This document shows positions 1-5,283 of a stretch of 8,100 nucleotides of DNA, piece after piece. The stretch comes from Actinomycetota bacterium (GTDB lineage: Bacteria; Actinomycetota; CADDZG01; JAHWKV01), in the NCBI GenBank assembly GCA_019347725.1, contig JAHWKV010000030.1, positions 1-8,100 on the forward strand, in the 5' to 3' direction. A program made the translations under genes and the position numbers. Each line of letters begins with the position of its first letter. Position 1 is the first letter of the stretch. Below the pieces are notes generated by a model. That model searched no databases. It was not told the origin of the DNA and worked only from the letters and a program-made list of their open reading frames with translations.

Positions 1-44
1 GTCGCCACCACGGTGAGCCCCACGGTCTTCAACGTTCGGTTCAT
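1..44 (-). CDS. Start of an unidentified gene downstream of recR (partial, cut by window edge)
   Basis: An ATG on the minus strand at 44-42 opens a frame that stays open to the window edge and reads MNRTLKTVGLTVVA. A purine-rich AGGGGAACG stretch sits directly before it and overlaps the recR stop region. The spacing suits a ribosome binding site, and the gene would be the next in the recR operon. The basic N-terminus followed by a hydrophobic run resembles a signal peptide or first membrane segment. Fourteen residues are too few to name a family. It could be a chance frame, although its position and start context favour a real gene. Confidence 0.4.
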   Translation of the reverse strand, partial: MNRTLKTVGLTVVA

Positions 45-51
45 CGTTCCC

Positions 52-651
52 CTACATCTCGCGGCGGCCGGCCAGCGCTTCGGCCAGCGTCGAGCCGTCC
101 ACGTATTCCAGGTCGCTGCCCACCGGGATGCCCCGGGCCGGGCGCGTCACACGCACGCCTCTCGGGCGGATCAGGTTCTCAAGGTACACCGCCGTCGCCT
201 CGCCTTCCACGGACGCGTTGGTGGCGACGATGACCTCCTGGATCCCGTCGACGGGAATCCGATCCAGCAGCTCCTTCAGGTGCAGGTCATCGGGGCCGAC
301 CCCATCTATCGGGGATATCGCCCCCCCGAGTACATGGTAGCGGCCGTTGAACTCGCCGGTCTTCTCCACAGAGACTATGTCGGGCGCCTCTTCTACCACA
401 CATACCACGGCCGGGTCCCTGCGGGCGTCCCGACAGTACTCACATAGCGACTCGGAGGCAAAGTTGAAGCACTGCGGGCAAAAACGCACCCGGTCCCGCA
501 TCGTGACAATCGCCTCGGCCAGCTGCCGGGCGGTCCGGTTATCCACCTTCAACAGGTGGAACACCAATCTCTGTGCGGTTTTGCGGCCGATCCCGGGCAG
601 CTTGGAGAACTCGTCGATCAACTCCTGCACGGGAGGCGCGAACATGGCCAT
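52..651 (-). CDS. recR: Recombination mediator protein RecR
   Basis: RecR acts with RecO (and RecF) in the cytoplasm to load RecA on SSB-coated single-stranded DNA at gaps. The 199-residue length is normal. The order of parts is canonical. A helix-hairpin-helix covers about residues 11-30 (LPGIGRKTAQRL). A four-cysteine zinc site uses C58, C61, C70 and C73. A Toprim domain covers about 80-175, with the VVEE acidic motif near 85-88 and D91. The C-terminal signature RGIPVGSDLEYVD lies near 173-185. The ATG at 651-649 is used here; a second ATG two codons later (645-643) is equally possible, and neither has a strong Shine-Dalgarno sequence. The gene lies 62 bp after ebfC in the usual dnaX-ebfC-recR order. 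A small perfect hairpin (5-bp arms, 3-nt loop, 691-703) in that gap lacks a T-run, so it is not a convincing terminator. Identification is secure. Confidence 0.97.
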   Translation of the reverse strand: MAMFAPPVQELIDEFSKLPGIGRKTAQRLVFHLLKVDNRTARQLAEAIVTMRDRVRFCPQCFNFASESLCEYCRDARRDPAVVCVVEEAPDIVSVEKTGEFNGRYHVLGGAISPIDGVGPDDLHLKELLDRIPVDGIQEVIVATNASVEGEATAVYLENLIRPRGVRVTRPARGIPVGSDLEYVDGSTLAEALAGRREM

Positions 652-713
652 CGACGTTGCCTAAGCTCGCCCGGAGGATTCGAAAGGGGGCTCTGAGACA
701 GAGTCGGGCACCC

Positions 714-1046
714 TTACAAACCTTCGAGGCCGGGCATGCCGGGTATGTTCATGCCCTCGCTTAAACCACCCAGGCGCTCCTGGGTCAGCTCGTGCTGCTG
801 GCGGACAGCTTCGTTGATGGCAGCCAGGACCAGATCCTCCAGCAAACTCGGGTCGTCCGGATCGCCGGCTTCCGGGTCGATCTTCACATCCGTGAACTCG
901 CCTTTGCCGGTAACCGTTACCGAGACCAATCCGCCCCCGGAGGTGCCGGTAATCTCCTCGCCGGCCAGTTGCTCCTCCGCCTTGGCCAGCTCGGACTGCA
1001 TCTTGGCGACCCGCTTCATCATTTTGTTCATGTCCATTTGAGGCAC
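714..1046 (-). CDS. ebfC: YbaB/EbfC family nucleoid-associated DNA-binding protein
   Basis: This is a small dimeric DNA-binding protein of the YbaB/EbfC family, which coats or bends DNA and is almost always found between dnaX and recR. The 110 residues are the usual length. Residues 6-30 form a Met/Lys/Glu-rich amphipathic helix (MNKMMKRVAKMQSELAKAEEQL). A glycine-containing beta region follows (TSGGGLVSVTVTGKGEFTDVKIDPE), then the typical LLEDLVLAAINEAVRQ helix and a Gly/Met-rich tail. The start is a GTG at 1046-1044, six bases after the dnaX stop, which implies tight co-transcription and possibly translational coupling. A weak GAAGGGA ribosome binding site overlaps the dnaX end. In-frame ATGs at residues 4 and 6 are alternative starts. 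The exact cellular role of this family remains only partly known. Confidence 0.95.
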   Translation of the reverse strand: MPQMDMNKMMKRVAKMQSELAKAEEQLAGEEITGTSGGGLVSVTVTGKGEFTDVKIDPEAGDPDDPSLLEDLVLAAINEAVRQQHELTQERLGGLSEGMNIPGMPGLEGL

Positions 1047-1052
1047 ATCCCT

Positions 1053-2798
1053 TCAGGGGTCATCTACAACCACTGTTCCTTTAAAGGCTCGGTGAATCAA
1101 CTCGACCGCGTCCTCGGCCGGCTCCGAGGAATCCGAATCGCTCGGCTCATCCTCCTCGGGACCCTCGGATTCGTACGAAGCGCGCTTTGCCGGTCTTGCA
1201 GAACTCGCCTCCGTACCCATTACACACTTGATCTTGGGCTTTACGCCGAGCACCTGTTCAAAAGCTTCGGCTAGAGGAGCATTTTGCGCCTCCTCCGAGA
1301 CTTTGTCCCGGTGAAAACGGGAACGGGGACCAAACTCCAAGATGAGCTCGTGTCCCTGCCATGCCGCGGGGTGAGCCGGATGCAGCATCGCGTGCAGTGA
1401 GATCTTGCGCCGCTTCACCTTCTCCAGGATGACCGGCCAGGCCCGCTCGATCTGGGCAATGTCCAACTCCGAGGCGTCGCTCACTCGCATCGCCCCCTCC
1501 TGCTCCGGCGTTTCTGCAGACTGTGCTTCCTGCGGAGCTTTCGCGACGGGGTCGACCGTAGGGTCCTCGACAGGAGCTGCCTTGGGCTTGGCGGGCTCGA
1601 CAGGAGCTGCCTTGGGCTTGGCGGGCTCGACAGGAGCTGCAGCACGTTCCTGCGGGCCGGAGTGCGCCTCCAGGCGCTCCAGGCGGGCCAGCAGGGAGGC
1701 CGGGGTGGCGTGCAGCTCCGGGCGGGCCATCCTCGCCAGAGCAATCTCAAGGACCAGCCGTCCGGGCACCGCCTGCCGCAACTGCAGCTGGATCTCGTTG
1801 GTAAGGTCGAGCAACCTGAGCAGCTCGGCGGCTTGGAAACGGTTGGCCTGCTCCTGCAACCTGGTCAGCTGATTGTCGGTGACCTCGAGAATCTCTCTGG
1901 CGGCCTTGACGTTTAGCACCAAAAACAGCGAGCGCAGATGATCGGTGAGTCCGCGGGCAAACTCCCGCAGGTCCACACCGGAACGCACCAGACGCTCGGC
2001 GAAGACAAAGACCGCCCCTACGTCCCGCTCGGACACTATGTCCACCGCCTCGAACAGCAGATCGTCCGGCATCCGACCGAGCAGTTGAGTAAGGTCGCCG
2101 ACCTCCATGTCGTCGCCGGCAAAGGATCGGAGCTGATCGAGCATGCTGAGCGCGTCCCGGACTGAGCCTCCGGCCCGGGAGGCGATTAACTCCTGGGTTT
2201 GCTCGTCGGCCCTTATGCCCTCCATCTCGCACACCTGGGCCAGGCGGCGGGCAGCGTCGATTGCCGAGACCGCCCTGAACTCGTAGCGCTGGCAGCGGTC
2301 CTGCACCGTCTGCAGCACCTTGTACGGCTCGGTGGTGGCGAACACAAAAACTACGTGGTCCGGCGGTTCCTCCAGCACCTTGAGCAATGCGTTGTTGGCC
2401 GCGGGCGACAGCATGTGGCACTCGTCGATGATGTAGACCTTCCACCGGCCCCCCACCGTGGAGTAAGCCACCTTTTCCCGCAGATCACGAGCGTCGTCGA
2501 CGGAGCCGTGCGAGGCCGCATCGATTTCCACCACGTCCAGCGAGACTCCCGACCTAATCTGCTCGCAGGAGGAGCAGTCCCCGCAAGGCTCCCCCTCGGC
2601 GCGCTCGCAATTGAGCGCCTTGGCAAGGATGCGAGCGGTGGATGTCTTGCCCGTCCCGCGCGGACCGCTGAAAAGCAGGGCGTGCGCCAGCCGCTTTTGC
2701 GTGACGGCCCGCTGCAGGGTGCGGGTAACGTGTTCCTGGCCGACCACCTCGGAAAAGCTCTGGGGGCGGTATTTGCGGTAAAGCGACAGATGAGCCAT
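1053..2798 (-). CDS. dnaX: DNA polymerase III subunit gamma/tau (DnaX)
   Basis: This is the clamp-loader ATPase subunit, which works with delta and delta-prime to load the beta sliding clamp at the replication fork. The 581 residues start at an ATG with a weak GGGGA ribosome binding site. The AAA+ module shows Walker A GPRGTGKT (45-52), a zinc module with C64, C72, C75 and C78, a Walker B/DExx motif DECHML (125-130), an arginine-finger segment DRCQRYEF (167-174) and sensor 2 GGSVRDALSMLDQ (210-222). A helical collar follows to about residue 360. The linker at about 387-435 is rich in Ala, Pro, Lys and Glu and includes tandem 10-residue repeats. The C-terminal domain at about 445-528 (ERAWPVILEKVKRRK onward) matches the conserved domain after the linker in Gram-positive DnaX. 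The acidic tail (545-565) is low complexity. The usual Ser of the SRC motif is Asp here, while the Arg and Cys remain. I saw no A-rich slippery site like that of E. coli, so a frameshifted short gamma form is not supported. Confidence 0.97.
   Translation of the reverse strand: MAHLSLYRKYRPQSFSEVVGQEHVTRTLQRAVTQKRLAHALLFSGPRGTGKTSTARILAKALNCERAEGEPCGDCSSCEQIRSGVSLDVVEIDAASHGSVDDARDLREKVAYSTVGGRWKVYIIDECHMLSPAANNALLKVLEEPPDHVVFVFATTEPYKVLQTVQDRCQRYEFRAVSAIDAARRLAQVCEMEGIRADEQTQELIASRAGGSVRDALSMLDQLRSFAGDDMEVGDLTQLLGRMPDDLLFEAVDIVSERDVGAVFVFAERLVRSGVDLREFARGLTDHLRSLFLVLNVKAAREILEVTDNQLTRLQEQANRFQAAELLRLLDLTNEIQLQLRQAVPGRLVLEIALARMARPELHATPASLLARLERLEAHSGPQERAAAPVEPAKPKAAPVEPAKPKAAPVEDPTVDPVAKAPQEAQSAETPEQEGAMRVSDASELDIAQIERAWPVILEKVKRRKISLHAMLHPAHPAAWQGHELILEFGPRSRFHRDKVSEEAQNAPLAEAFEQVLGVKPKIKCVMGTEASSARPAKRASYESEGPEEDEPSDSDSSEPAEDAVELIHRAFKGTVVVDDP
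1566..1640. repeat. 30-bp tandem repeat, 2.5 copies, inside the dnaX linker
   Basis: Two identical 30-bp units (1566-1595 and 1596-1625) are followed by an identical half unit (1626-1640). The unit length is a multiple of three, so each copy adds the ten residues AAPVEPAKPK to the DnaX linker without changing frame. Perfect nucleotide identity suggests recent slippage expansion. The Pro/Lys/Ala composition suits a flexible, extended tether between the ATPase collar and the C-terminal domain. Confidence 0.95.
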
Positions 2799-2838
2799 AG
2801 GGTCCCCAGAGCATAACGCGCCGAGCTGATGGCCGAGC

Positions 2839-4068
2839 TTAAGAGACGCCCTTGTAGTTCACTACCGACTCAAACGTATGCACGATCTCGACCAAGTCGG
2901 TTTGATCGGCCATTATGCGGTCGATCGGCTTGTAAGAGTCCGGGTGCTCGTCCAGCAGCTTCGCCGCGGAGGATCGCAACCACGCCCGGTTGCCCATCTT
3001 CTCCGCGAAGTCGGCGGTCGACAGCTCCCGGCGGGCCCGGGTGCGCGACATCAGCCGCCCGGCCCCGTGCGCGCATGAGTTGAACGACGCCGGATTGCCC
3101 AGGCCCCGCACGACGTAGGAGCGAGCGCCCATGGAACCGGGGATCAGCCCCAGCTTTCCCTTGGTGGCCTCGATGGCCCCCTTGCGCGTGACCCAGACCT
3201 TCTTGGTTTCGGCGAACGCTCCTTGCTGATCGGGCCACCACTCGGCCTGCGTGAAGTTGTGGTGGCAGTTGATCCTTTCCAGCTCGACCGGCGCCTCGGC
3301 CGGCCGACTGCGCCCGCGGCTCACCCAGCGAAACAGGTGCTCCCGGGAGTTGGTCATCATGATCGAGCGGTTCTCCAGGGCGTAGGCCTGCGCCCACTGC
3401 ATGGCGTGTATGTACCCGGCAAACCCGTCGGTGCCCTCGGTGAGCCAGGCCAGGTCCAGGTCCTGCTTGCTGCCGCGCAGCGCCATAAGGTCGTAGTCGC
3501 AGCAACTGCGGGCCACCTTCATGTGCTGCTGGGCCAGCAGATTGCCGATACCCCTGGATCCCGAGTGCAAAAACACCCAAACCGCGTCGGCCTCATCCAG
3601 GACGATCTCGAGGAAGTGGTTGCCGGAACCGAGCGTCCCCAGCTGGTTGAGCACGCGGTCTTGCTCCTTATGGGCCAACTCCGGGGCGTCGGGTCCGTAC
3701 CGCTCCCACCACCGGCGCGGCCGGGCCCCAGGCTCGGCGTGCCACTTGCCCAGTCCGGCCGGCACCACCTTGCGGAGAGATTCTACGAAGCCGTTGAGAT
3801 CGTCGGGCAGATCGTGCGAGGTCAGGTTTGTCCTGACCGCTCCCATGCCGCAGCCGATGTCCACGCCGATGCCGGCGGGGATGACCGCCCGGTACGTGGG
3901 AATCACCGAGCCTACGGTGGAGCCCTTGCCCAGGTGCGCATCGGGCATGAGGGCGACGTGCCCGTGGATGATGGGAAGGCGGGACAGGGCCTCGGCCTGC
4001 TCTCGGGTCGCCTCGTCGAGCAAAGATGCCCAACTGAGTAGCCGGTCGGAAATGCGCGTCGGAGGCAT
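2839..4068 (-). CDS. rtcB: RNA-splicing ligase RtcB (3'-phosphate RNA ligase)
   Basis: RtcB joins RNA ends carrying 3'-phosphate or 2',3'-cyclic phosphate to 5'-hydroxyl ends, using GTP and Mn2+ through a histidine-guanylate intermediate. In bacteria it is linked to RNA repair. With the ATG at 4068 the protein is 409 residues, close to the 408 of E. coli RtcB. All expected active-site residues are visible: D70 and C73 in GIGVDIGCGM, N150 and H151 in GSGNHFLEI, H168 in HSGSRGIG, H270 in NCHHNF, and the guanylated H334 in CAHGAGRLMSR. The frame stays open upstream to 4287, but that extension runs through the SRP RNA and lacks family similarity, so the start at MPPTRIS is chosen. The start has no good Shine-Dalgarno sequence. 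An in-frame ATG 14 codons earlier is the alternative. No archease or rtcA gene is visible nearby. The gene ends 40 bp before dnaX. Confidence 0.95.
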   Translation of the reverse strand: MPPTRISDRLLSWASLLDEATREQAEALSRLPIIHGHVALMPDAHLGKGSTVGSVIPTYRAVIPAGIGVDIGCGMGAVRTNLTSHDLPDDLNGFVESLRKVVPAGLGKWHAEPGARPRRWWERYGPDAPELAHKEQDRVLNQLGTLGSGNHFLEIVLDEADAVWVFLHSGSRGIGNLLAQQHMKVARSCCDYDLMALRGSKQDLDLAWLTEGTDGFAGYIHAMQWAQAYALENRSIMMTNSREHLFRWVSRGRSRPAEAPVELERINCHHNFTQAEWWPDQQGAFAETKKVWVTRKGAIEATKGKLGLIPGSMGARSYVVRGLGNPASFNSCAHGAGRLMSRTRARRELSTADFAEKMGNRAWLRSSAAKLLDEHPDSYKPIDRIMADQTDLVEIVHTFESVVNYKGVS

Positions 4069-4087
4069 AAATTCAGAATCCCATGGC

Positions 4088-4133
4088 GGACGGGGCGGCT
4101 CACGCCGCATGCACGTCCAAAAACTTGAGCCGC
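4088..4133 (-). promoter_or_regulatory. Structured leader upstream of rtcB with two competing hairpins
   Basis: On the minus-strand RNA, GGACG (4118-4114) can pair with CGUCC (4092-4088), enclosing a 5-bp GCGGC/GCCGC stem (4108-4104 with 4099-4095) capped by a GUGA loop of the GNRA type. A competing perfect 8-bp pairing joins GCGGCUCA (4133-4126) to UGAGCCGC (4102-4095) and reuses the same 3' arm, so the two folds exclude each other. The element ends about 20 nt before the rtcB start codon. There is no T-run after it, so it does not look like an intrinsic terminator. Any regulatory role is inference. Confidence 0.4.
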
Positions 4134-4183
4134 GCACCCACCTTTGACTATCAGCTCCGGGCGTATCCGCGGCAGCCAGCTCG

Positions 4184-4279
4184 GGCCAGGTGACCCCACG
4201 GCGCAGTGCCTTGAAGCTTAAGGCTGCTTCGTTCCCGACCTGACCTGGTTCACTCCGGTCACTCGCGCAGGACCCAGCC
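4184..4279 (-). ncRNA. ffs: Signal recognition particle RNA (4.5S-type, small bacterial SRP RNA)
   Basis: This is the RNA scaffold of the signal recognition particle, binding Ffh for co-translational targeting of membrane proteins. The minus strand contains the hallmark domain IV sequence CCAGGTCAGG, then TCG-GGAA-CGA, then AGCAGCC. The GGAA tetraloop lies at 4235-4232 and is closed by G-C pairs where E. coli has C-G, a compensatory change. Outer helices support a hairpin of about 96 nt. GGCTGGGTCC at the 5' end pairs with GGTCACCTGGCC at the 3' end, and GCGCGAGTG pairs with CACTGCGC with one bulge. No Alu domain is visible, so this is the short form. Ends are set by base pairing and could move by several bases. 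A TTGAAA box (4319-4314) lies upstream, but no good -10 follows it at normal spacing. Its place between tRNA-Ser and the dnaX block matches the conserved gene order. Confidence 0.93.
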
Positions 4280-4400
4280 GTCAACACCGCTTACCGGGAC
4301 CGTCCCCGAATGCTTTCAAGCCTAGGGTGGGAATTCAGCCTCCCATGAGGCGGATTTGGAGTTACAGGCAACCGCCAACTGCCCACCTAGCGCGACTTTC

Positions 4401-4406
4401 AGTGTA
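4401..4406 (-). promoter_or_regulatory. Possible -10 element reading towards the SRP RNA
   Basis: The minus strand reads TACACT here, matching the TAnnnT pattern of primary-sigma -10 boxes. No good -35 lies 16-19 bases upstream. If used, transcription would begin near 4394, giving an SRP RNA precursor with a leader of about 115 nt. The 165-bp stretch between the transporter remnant and ffs holds no other recognisable feature apart from a GCCTC/GAGGC hairpin at 4337-4350. Confidence 0.25.
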
Positions 4407-4444
4407 CCCGAACCCAGCAGGCGGTGAGAACATCCGTTGCCCGG

Positions 4445-4773
4445 TTAGGCGCCGATGTCGTTCAGGAGGCTGCTCACCACATAAGCGACCGTTGCGGCCG
4501 CGCCGCCGAGGGCGAGCGTCTTCAAGCCCTCCGACCACCACGCGGAATCCACGAATTTGGTCTTGGCGGCGCTCACCACAAAGAAGGCAATTGCCGTGGC
4601 GACCGAACTCCAAAAGAAGACCCGGTCGATCTGCACGGCCGTGACCGCCTGCCAAACAAACGGCGGCTAGGGGATGAAACCGATCAGCAGGAACGCCACG
4701 AAGGTGGCCGCGGCTCGCGGGCGGAGATGCAGAATGCGTCGAATGCAGCGGGCCCACCTCACGGTCGCCTGAG
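4445..4773 (-). pseudogene. C-terminal remnant of a VIT1/CCC1-family (DUF125) Fe/Mn transporter with an in-frame stop
   Basis: Read in one continuous minus-strand frame, the region gives RAAATFVAFLLIGFIP, then a TAG stop (4669-4667), then PPFVWQAVTAVQIDRVFFWS and on to WWSEGLKTLALGGAAATVAYVVSSLL before a TAA at 4447-4445. Both halves match the last membrane segments of VIT1/CCC1 vacuolar iron transporter-like proteins, which move Fe2+ or Mn2+ across membranes. The family is usually about 230 residues; only about the last 100 are present here. The N-terminal segments are absent, because the frame runs into tRNA-Ser(GGA). Similarity is clear from about 4715 leftwards and uncertain between 4715 and 4773. 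A short 63-codon frame could start at a GTG at 4636 but would give only two membrane segments. Truncation plus an internal stop argue for a dead gene. Confidence 0.75.
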
Positions 4774-4862
4774 CGGAGGCGGCGAGATTTGAACTCGCGA
4801 GGGGATTGCTCCCCAACTGGTATTCCAAACCAGCGCCATAGGCCTGTCTAGGCGACGCCTCC
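4774..4862 (-). tRNA. tRNA-Ser, anticodon GGA
   Basis: The 89-nt cloverleaf has a 7-bp acceptor stem GGAGGCG/CGCCTCC with discriminator G. The anticodon arm is CTGGT-TTGGAAT-ACCAG, giving anticodon GGA, which reads UCC and UCU. A long variable arm with a GGGGA/TCCCC stem is typical of class II serine tRNAs. The T arm is GCGAG-TTCAAAT-CTCGC. CCA is not encoded, since CTC follows the discriminator. The tRNA sits directly against the transporter remnant on its 3' side, and a likely promoter lies just upstream. Confidence 0.96.
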
Positions 4863-4869
4863 ACAACTG

Positions 4870-4898
4870 ATTGTAGTGGTTAAGCAAATGGTTGCGAC
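4870..4898 (-). promoter_or_regulatory. Likely promoter of tRNA-Ser(GGA)
   Basis: The minus strand reads TACAAT at 4875-4870, five of six matches to the TATAAT -10 consensus, and lies 7 nt before the mature 5' end of the tRNA. This places transcription initiation almost at the tRNA start. At a 17-bp spacing the -35 hexamer (4898-4893) is GTCGCA, a weak match. The promoter would separate this tRNA from the upstream repeat region and tadA transcript. Confidence 0.5.
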
Positions 4899-4959
4899 CT
4901 CGACGCCGCTCCGGCATCCCGAAGTGCAAGGTGACAGGAGCGGCCCCAGGGAGCGCGGC

Positions 4960-5021
4960 CCCCTGGGGCGGTGGCGACGCATCCAGTGGCCTCCTGGGCG
5001 TCGAGCGCAAGGCGCGAGGAG
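4960..5021. repeat. 62-bp direct repeat, copy 1
   Basis: This is identical over 62 bp to 5033-5094, with a start-to-start offset of 73 bp and an 11-bp gap. The unit contains an imperfect palindrome: CGACGC (4975-4980) pairs with GCGTCG (4998-5003), and inside it CCAG (4983-4986) pairs with CTGG (4994-4997) around a 7-nt loop. It begins with the symmetric CCCCTGGGG. It can therefore fold as a stem-loop in DNA or RNA. Two copies with a short gap do not make a CRISPR. Confidence 0.95.
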
Positions 5022-5032
5022 CGGTCCGCGGT

Positions 5033-5094
5033 CCCCTGGGGCGGTGGCGACGCATCCAGTGGCCTCCTGGGCGTCGAGCGCAAGGCGCGAGGAG
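5033..5094. repeat. 62-bp direct repeat, copy 2
   Basis: This exact copy of 4960-5021 carries the same internal stem-loop (arms 5048-5053 and 5071-5076). Only 7 bp separate its right end from the first 34-bp repeat, so the two repeat types may be parts of one longer unit. Its left edge overlaps the left arm of the inverted-repeat pair described for 5028-5188. Confidence 0.95.
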
Positions 5095-5101
5095 TGCTCG
5101 T

Positions 5102-5135
5102 AGCCGGAGGCTACGGGTGCGATCGAGGAACGCAG
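5102..5135. repeat. 34-bp direct repeat, copy 1
   Basis: This is identical to 5192-5225 over 34 bp, from AGCCGGAGGCTACGG through GATCGAGGAACGCAG, with a 90-bp offset. With the two preceding bases it forms a perfect hairpin GTAGCC-GGA-GGCTAC (5100-5114). The second copy keeps only the inner part of that stem. Confidence 0.95.
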
Positions 5136-5191
5136 TCGATCGGCGGTCAGGTGGCCACTAGGGCCGCGCCATTGCCCCAGGGGACCGCTCA

Positions 5192-5225
5192 AGCCGGAGG
5201 CTACGGGTGCGATCGAGGAACGCAG
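5192..5225. repeat. 34-bp direct repeat, copy 2
   Basis: This exact copy of 5102-5135 lies just right of the inverted arm at 5167-5188. About 17 bp further right, GCGGATCGAATGCAGCAG (5241-5258) resembles the end of the repeat unit, suggesting a decayed third copy. Confidence 0.95.
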
Positions 5226-5283
5226 CAATTGGGGATGCACGGCGGATCGAATGCAGCAGTATCCACCCCACGGTTCCCTAAAG

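Larger units (their letters stand above)
5028..5188. mobile_element. MITE-like element bounded by 22-bp imperfect inverted repeats
   Basis: The left arm (5028-5049) and the reverse complement of the right arm (5167-5188) agree at 20 of 22 bases, including an unbroken 15-bp block containing CCCCTGGGG. They enclose 117 bp with no coding capacity, giving a 161-bp unit. This size and form resemble a miniature inverted-repeat transposable element. No target-site duplication is evident at the borders and no transposase is in the window, so mobility is inference. The GC-rich palindromic arms could instead be part of a repetitive extragenic palindrome family. Confidence 0.4.
4863..5283. other. 421-bp gene-free spacer between two tRNA-Ser genes, filled with repeats
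   Basis: No credible protein gene lies here. Open frames on both strands repeat the same peptide fragments because they cross duplicated DNA. The stretch holds, from left to right, the tRNA-Ser(GGA) promoter, two perfect 62-bp direct repeats, and two perfect 34-bp direct repeats with an inverted GC-rich arm between them. Next to tRNA-Ser(CGA) is a segment whose sequence resembles the 3' flank of tRNA-Ser(GGA). The density of exact repeats suggests a mobile or expanding non-coding element. Confidence 0.85.

Noticed and set aside
691..703. Intrinsic terminator between ebfC and recR
   Set aside because: The 5-bp hairpin is short and is followed on the minus strand by a C-run with only three T residues, and the genes on both sides belong to a known operon.
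1053..2798. Programmed frameshift in dnaX giving gamma and tau
   Set aside because: I found no A-rich slippery heptamer with a downstream stem-loop in the expected part of the gene, so only the full-length product is supported.
1747..2816. Long open frames in other phases over dnaX, on both strands
   Set aside because: They follow the GC-rich codon pattern of dnaX, and their Arg/Gly/Pro-rich translations are typical of shadow frames.
3223..4041. Plus-strand open frame of 272 codons opposite rtcB
   Set aside because: It is the antisense shadow of a clearly coding gene in GC-rich DNA. The translation is low in information, with no domain and no ribosome binding site.
4069..4287. N-terminal extension of 73 residues for RtcB
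   Set aside because: The open frame continues upstream, but it overlaps the SRP RNA and its translation has no RtcB character. The 409-residue form already matches the family length.
4667..4669. UAG read-through or recoding in the transporter remnant
   Set aside because: The N-terminal half of the transporter is missing, so read-through would not restore a full protein. Other genes in the window end in or avoid TAG normally (recR ends in TAG).
4960..5225. CRISPR array
   Set aside because: There are two repeat families of two copies each, 62 and 34 bp long, with irregular gaps and no cas gene. The unit and spacer sizes do not fit.
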